From NCBI GenBank assembly GCA_946645735.1, contig CAMPCK010000045.1, positions 1 to 7,080 of the forward strand: 7,080 bases of DNA, in the 5' to 3' direction. Within the stretch, counting starts at the first letter, position 1; every line of letters begins with the position of its first letter. The notes under the pieces are model-generated. The model made no database searches. It saw nothing but the letters and a program-made list of their open reading frames with translations, and had not been told where the DNA came from. This document shows, piece after piece, positions 5,040-7,080 of this stretch. The stretch comes from an uncultured Clostridia bacterium (lineage in GTDB: Bacteria; Bacillota_A; Clostridia; Peptostreptococcales; Anaerovoracaceae). The position numbers and the translations under genes were made by a program.

Positions 5040-5768
5040 ATGGAATATTACGGATTTGATCCAATCCTTACAATCATAGCAGTAGTCCCCGCCATATATC
5101 TTCTCATACAGGTATATAAGGCGGACAAACTGGACAAGGAACCCAAGGGGCTCCTCATCAGCCTGGTCTTCTGGGGAATAATGAGCACCATCATAGCTGT
5201 GATCCTCGAGACCATTGGCCAGAAAATAATTTCACCCTTTAACCCCAACAGTCTAATTTACAATCTTCTGCTTTATTTCGTCATCGTCGGATTCGCAGAA
5301 GAGTGGGGCAAGTACATCGTTATGAAGATGAGGACCTGGAAGCACCCTGCCTTCAACTGCCAGTTTGATGGTGTCGTATATGCGGTCTTCGTAAGCCTCG
5401 GATTCGCTCTCTGGGAAAACATCCAGTACGTAGGAATGTACGGCTTTGAGACAGCCATTGTAAGAGCATTCACTGCTATACCCGGACATGCCAGCTTCGC
5501 AGTATTCATGGGAGTATGGTACGGCATGGCAAAACGCCATGAATATGCAGGAAACTTCGCCAAGGCCAAGCAGTGCAGGAGACTTGCTGTAATCGTGCCC
5601 GCCCTTATTCACGGAGCCTATGACTTCATAGCTACCTGGGGAGGCGGAGGACTGAACATTATCTTCATAGTCTTCATTGTAGGCATGTTCATCTGGGCAT
5701 CACGCCTCGTTAAGGCCCTCTCACAGAACGACAAATACATCGGATATCAGGGACCGAGAAATATGTAA
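5040..5768 (+). CDS. PrsW-family intramembrane metalloprotease
   Basis: A 242-residue polytopic membrane protein of the PrsW family (part of the CPBP/Abi superfamily). In Bacillus subtilis PrsW makes the first cut in the anti-sigma factor RsiW and so releases sigma-W during envelope stress. The family signatures appear in order: EEWGK (87-91), with the Glu pair and Lys of the EExxK motif; WEN (125-127); PGH (148-150); and HGAYD (191-195) with the second metal-ligand His and an Asp. Hydrophobic segments lie at about 9-25, 39-58, 72-86, 112-124, 150-162, 183-197 and 205-221. The start has GAAAGAGG 6 nt upstream. The gene stands alone between its own promoter and terminator with no sigma or anti-sigma gene in the window, so its substrate is unknown and the symbol prsW is not assigned. 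Confidence 0.9.
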   Translation: MEYYGFDPILTIIAVVPAIYLLIQVYKADKLDKEPKGLLISLVFWGIMSTIIAVILETIGQKIISPFNPNSLIYNLLLYFVIVGFAEEWGKYIVMKMRTWKHPAFNCQFDGVVYAVFVSLGFALWENIQYVGMYGFETAIVRAFTAIPGHASFAVFMGVWYGMAKRHEYAGNFAKAKQCRRLAVIVPALIHGAYDFIATWGGGGLNIIFIVFIVGMFIWASRLVKALSQNDKYIGYQGPRNM

Positions 5769-5779
5769 AACACTGAAAG

Positions 5780-5814
5780 AACCGCTTCGGAACAGGCTTC
5801 CGGAGCGGTTTTTT
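5780..5814 (+). terminator. Intrinsic terminator of the PrsW-family gene
   Basis: AACCGCTTCGGAA (5780-5792) and TTCCGGAGCGGTT (5798-5810) form a 13-bp stem with one G-U pair and a 5-nt loop. Six T (5809-5814) run from the end of the stem. It begins 11 nt after the stop codon and separates this gene from the clpB promoter. Confidence 0.92.
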
Positions 5815-5830
5815 ATTATTCAAAATATTT

Positions 5831-5857
5831 TTAGCACTCACCACTTGACAGTGCTAA
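5831..5857 (+). promoter_or_regulatory. CIRCE operator (HrcA binding site) upstream of clpB
   Basis: TTAGCACTC-N9-CAGTGCTAA matches the CIRCE consensus TTAGCACTC-N9-GAGTGCTAA at 17 of 18 positions with the correct 9-bp spacer. HrcA binding to CIRCE represses heat-shock genes in Firmicutes until HrcA loses activity during protein stress. The single deviation (C at 5849) falls in the -35 box of the overlapping promoter. Confidence 0.93.
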
Positions 5858-5873
5858 TAACGAGTGATACAAT
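5845..5873 (+). promoter_or_regulatory. Sigma-A promoter of clpB, overlapping CIRCE
   Basis: A consensus -35 TTGACA (5845-5850) and the -10 TACAAT (5868-5873, five of six) are exactly 17 bp apart. The -35 lies in the CIRCE spacer and first bases of its right arm, so HrcA would directly block polymerase. The expected start near 5880 gives a leader of about 55 nt. Confidence 0.85.
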
Positions 5874-5893
5874 TAGCTCGTAATAAGGAAATA

Positions 5894-5912
5894 ACAGGTT
5901 TCAAGGACCTGT
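5894..5912 (+). other. Possible stem-loop in the clpB 5' leader
   Basis: ACAGGT (5894-5899) and ACCTGT (5907-5912) form a perfect 6-bp stem around a 7-nt loop, extendable by U-G pairs. It lies 8 nt before the ribosome binding site and does not sequester it. There is no T run, so it is not a terminator. A role in mRNA stability is only a guess. Confidence 0.4.
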
Positions 5913-5920
5913 CATATACA

Positions 5921-5928
5921 GAGGAGGG
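5921..5928 (+). promoter_or_regulatory. Strong ribosome binding site of clpB
   Basis: GAGGAGGG lies 6 nt before the ATG at 5935. It is the best Shine-Dalgarno match in the window, in contrast to the ung and radical SAM starts, which have none. Confidence 0.88.
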
Positions 5929-5934
5929 TATTTA

Positions 5935-7080
5935 ATGAACATTACTAAATTCACACAGAAATCCATAGAAGCGATCCAGAATATGGAAAAGATCGCCTAC
6001 GACTATGGCAATCAGATGATCGACCAGGAGCATTTCCTTTATGCGCTTCTTAAACAGGACGATTCTCTGATCGCCAAACTCATAACCAAAATGGGGATAC
6101 AGCTTCCCGCTTTCATTTCTTCTGTCGAGAAGATCATGGAGGGAGATCCCAAGGTGCAGGGAGGAAGTCCCTACGTATCACAGGATCTCAACAACGTACT
6201 GATATCGGCTGAAGATGAAGCCAAAGCCATGGGGGATGACTATGTATCAGTAGAACACCTGATGCTTTCCATGATAAAGCATCCTAACAGATCCATTAAA
6301 CAGCTCTTCAAGAGCTTCGGGATCTCCAGGGAAAGCTTCCTTCAGGTGCTGAGCTCCGTTAGAGGAAACCAGAGAGTCACCACGGATTCTCCTGAGGACA
6401 CCTATGAATCTCTTTCCAAATACGGAAGAGACCTGGTGGAGGCTGCAAGGGAGCAGAAACTGGACCCTGTTATCGGCCGTGATGAAGAAATAAGAAACGT
6501 CATAAGAATTCTTTCCAGAAAGACCAAGAACAATCCCGTGCTTATCGGTGAACCCGGTGTAGGTAAGACTGCGGTAGTAGAGGGACTTGCCCAGAGAATC
6601 GTAAGAGGGGACGTGCCTGAATCCTTAAAGGATAAGCAGCTCTTCTCCCTTGACATGGGTGCCCTTGTTGCAGGAGCCAAGTACAGAGGCGAGTTCGAGG
6701 AAAGACTCAAGGCTGTCCTTGAGGAAGTCAGAAAGTCCGAGGGAAGGATCATCATGTTCATCGATGAGCTTCACCTGATAGTAGGCGCAGGAAAGACCGA
6801 CGGCGCCATGGATGCAGGAAACATGCTGAAGCCCATGCTGGCAAGAGGAGAACTGCACTGCATCGGTGCCACCACCCTTGACGAATACAGAAAATACATC
6901 GAAAAGGATGCTGCTCTTGAGAGACGTTTCCAGCCGGTTCTTGTGGACGAACCTACTGTTGAGGACACCATTTCCATCTTAAGAGGACTTAAGGACAGAT
7001 ACGAAGTCTTCCACGGAGTTAAGATCACTGACGGTGCACTTGTAAGCGCGGCAACTCTTTCCAACAGATACATATCCGAC
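5935..7080 (+). CDS. clpB: Chaperone ClpB, N-terminal part (3' end outside window)
   Basis: A hexameric AAA+ disaggregase that threads aggregated proteins through its pore together with the DnaK system. The first 382 residues of a protein usually about 860 long are present, and the frame stays open to the window end. The Clp N domain (about 1-145, opening with [10 protein letters not shown]) is followed by the first nucleotide-binding domain. That domain shows Walker A GEPGVGKT (205-212), the pore loop KYRG with Tyr250, Walker B IDE with Asp277 and Glu278, and the arginine fingers in LERRF (Arg330, Arg331). The stretch [20 protein letters not shown] is typical of ClpB rather than ClpC. The ATG at 5935 is set by GAGGAGGG 6 nt upstream. 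CIRCE over the promoter indicates HrcA heat-shock control. The middle domain and second ATPase domain lie beyond the window. Confidence 0.96.
   Translation, partial: MNITKFTQKSIEAIQNMEKIAYDYGNQMIDQEHFLYALLKQDDSLIAKLITKMGIQLPAFISSVEKIMEGDPKVQGGSPYVSQDLNNVLISAEDEAKAMGDDYVSVEHLMLSMIKHPNRSIKQLFKSFGISRESFLQVLSSVRGNQRVTTDSPEDTYESLSKYGRDLVEAAREQKLDPVIGRDEEIRNVIRILSRKTKNNPVLIGEPGVGKTAVVEGLAQRIVRGDVPESLKDKQLFSLDMGALVAGAKYRGEFEERLKAVLEEVRKSEGRIIMFIDELHLIVGAGKTDGAMDAGNMLKPMLARGELHCIGATTLDEYRKYIEKDAALERRFQPVLVDEPTVEDTISILRGLKDRYEVFHGVKITDGALVSAATLSNRYISD

Noticed and set aside
5861..5880. Second CIRCE-like or inverted repeat (CGAG...CTCG) downstream of CIRCE
   Set aside because: Only four bases are symmetric and the half sites face the wrong way for CIRCE. 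It overlaps the -10 box, which accounts for part of the sequence.
1..7080. CRISPR array, tRNA, rRNA, insertion sequence, attachment site, replication origin or riboswitch
   Set aside because: I looked on both strands and found no repeat array, clover-leaf, transposase, DnaA-box cluster or long structured leader. The only non-coding stretches over 100 nt are 4879-5039 and 5769-5934, and both are explained by promoters, operators and a terminator.

Overview
The window looks like chromosomal DNA of a low-to-middle GC Gram-positive anaerobe of the Clostridia, most likely Lachnospiraceae-like. The evidence is the gene set (dnaE next to pfkA, an Elp3-like stand-alone radical SAM protein, PrsW, a CIRCE-controlled clpB), strong AAAGGA/GAGGAGG-type ribosome binding sites, sigma-A type promoters, and heavy use of AGA/AGG for Arg and ATA for Ile. 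There is no sign of phage, IS element, CRISPR array, tRNA or rRNA. This is a core-genome region, and the noteworthy signals are mainly regulatory.

Layout. (a) 2-2235, plus strand: the 3' end of dnaE (replicative DNA polymerase III alpha), then pfkA (phosphofructokinase), then a small flavodoxin-fold protein. Gaps of 24 and 2 nt suggest one transcript. A hairpin followed by seven T residues at 2268-2303 is a good candidate for its terminator, although it lies inside the next gene, which is read from the opposite strand. (b) 2219-3220, minus strand: a radical SAM enzyme whose 3' end overlaps the flavodoxin gene by 17 nt. (c) 3221-3266: a 46-bp divergent control region. A perfect 9-bp inverted repeat supplies an extended -10 box (TGCTATAAT) on each strand, each ending exactly 6 nt before an ATG, so both the radical SAM gene and ung may be transcribed without leaders. 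(d) 3267-3935, plus strand: ung, uracil-DNA glycosylase. (e) 3937-4878, minus strand: a diacylglycerol-kinase-family lipid kinase, convergent with ung with a 1-nt gap. (f) 4879-5039: a second divergent control region, with well-formed promoters for the lipid kinase and for prsW, each accompanied by a dyad symmetry near its start point. (g) 5040-5768, plus strand: a PrsW-family intramembrane protease followed by a textbook terminator. (h) 5831-7080, plus strand: a CIRCE operator overlapping a sigma-A promoter, then clpB, which runs off the window end.

Functionally the window mixes replication and repair (dnaE, ung), glycolysis (pfkA), lipid phosphorylation, envelope stress signalling (PrsW) and heat-shock disaggregation (ClpB). 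I see no new multi-gene system. The points most worth a second look are the mirror-image leaderless promoters between the radical SAM gene and ung, the terminator hidden in an antisense coding region, the two active-site substitutions in PfkA (Asp103 to Asn, and the His249 equivalent to Tyr), and the CIRCE element fused to the clpB -35 box.
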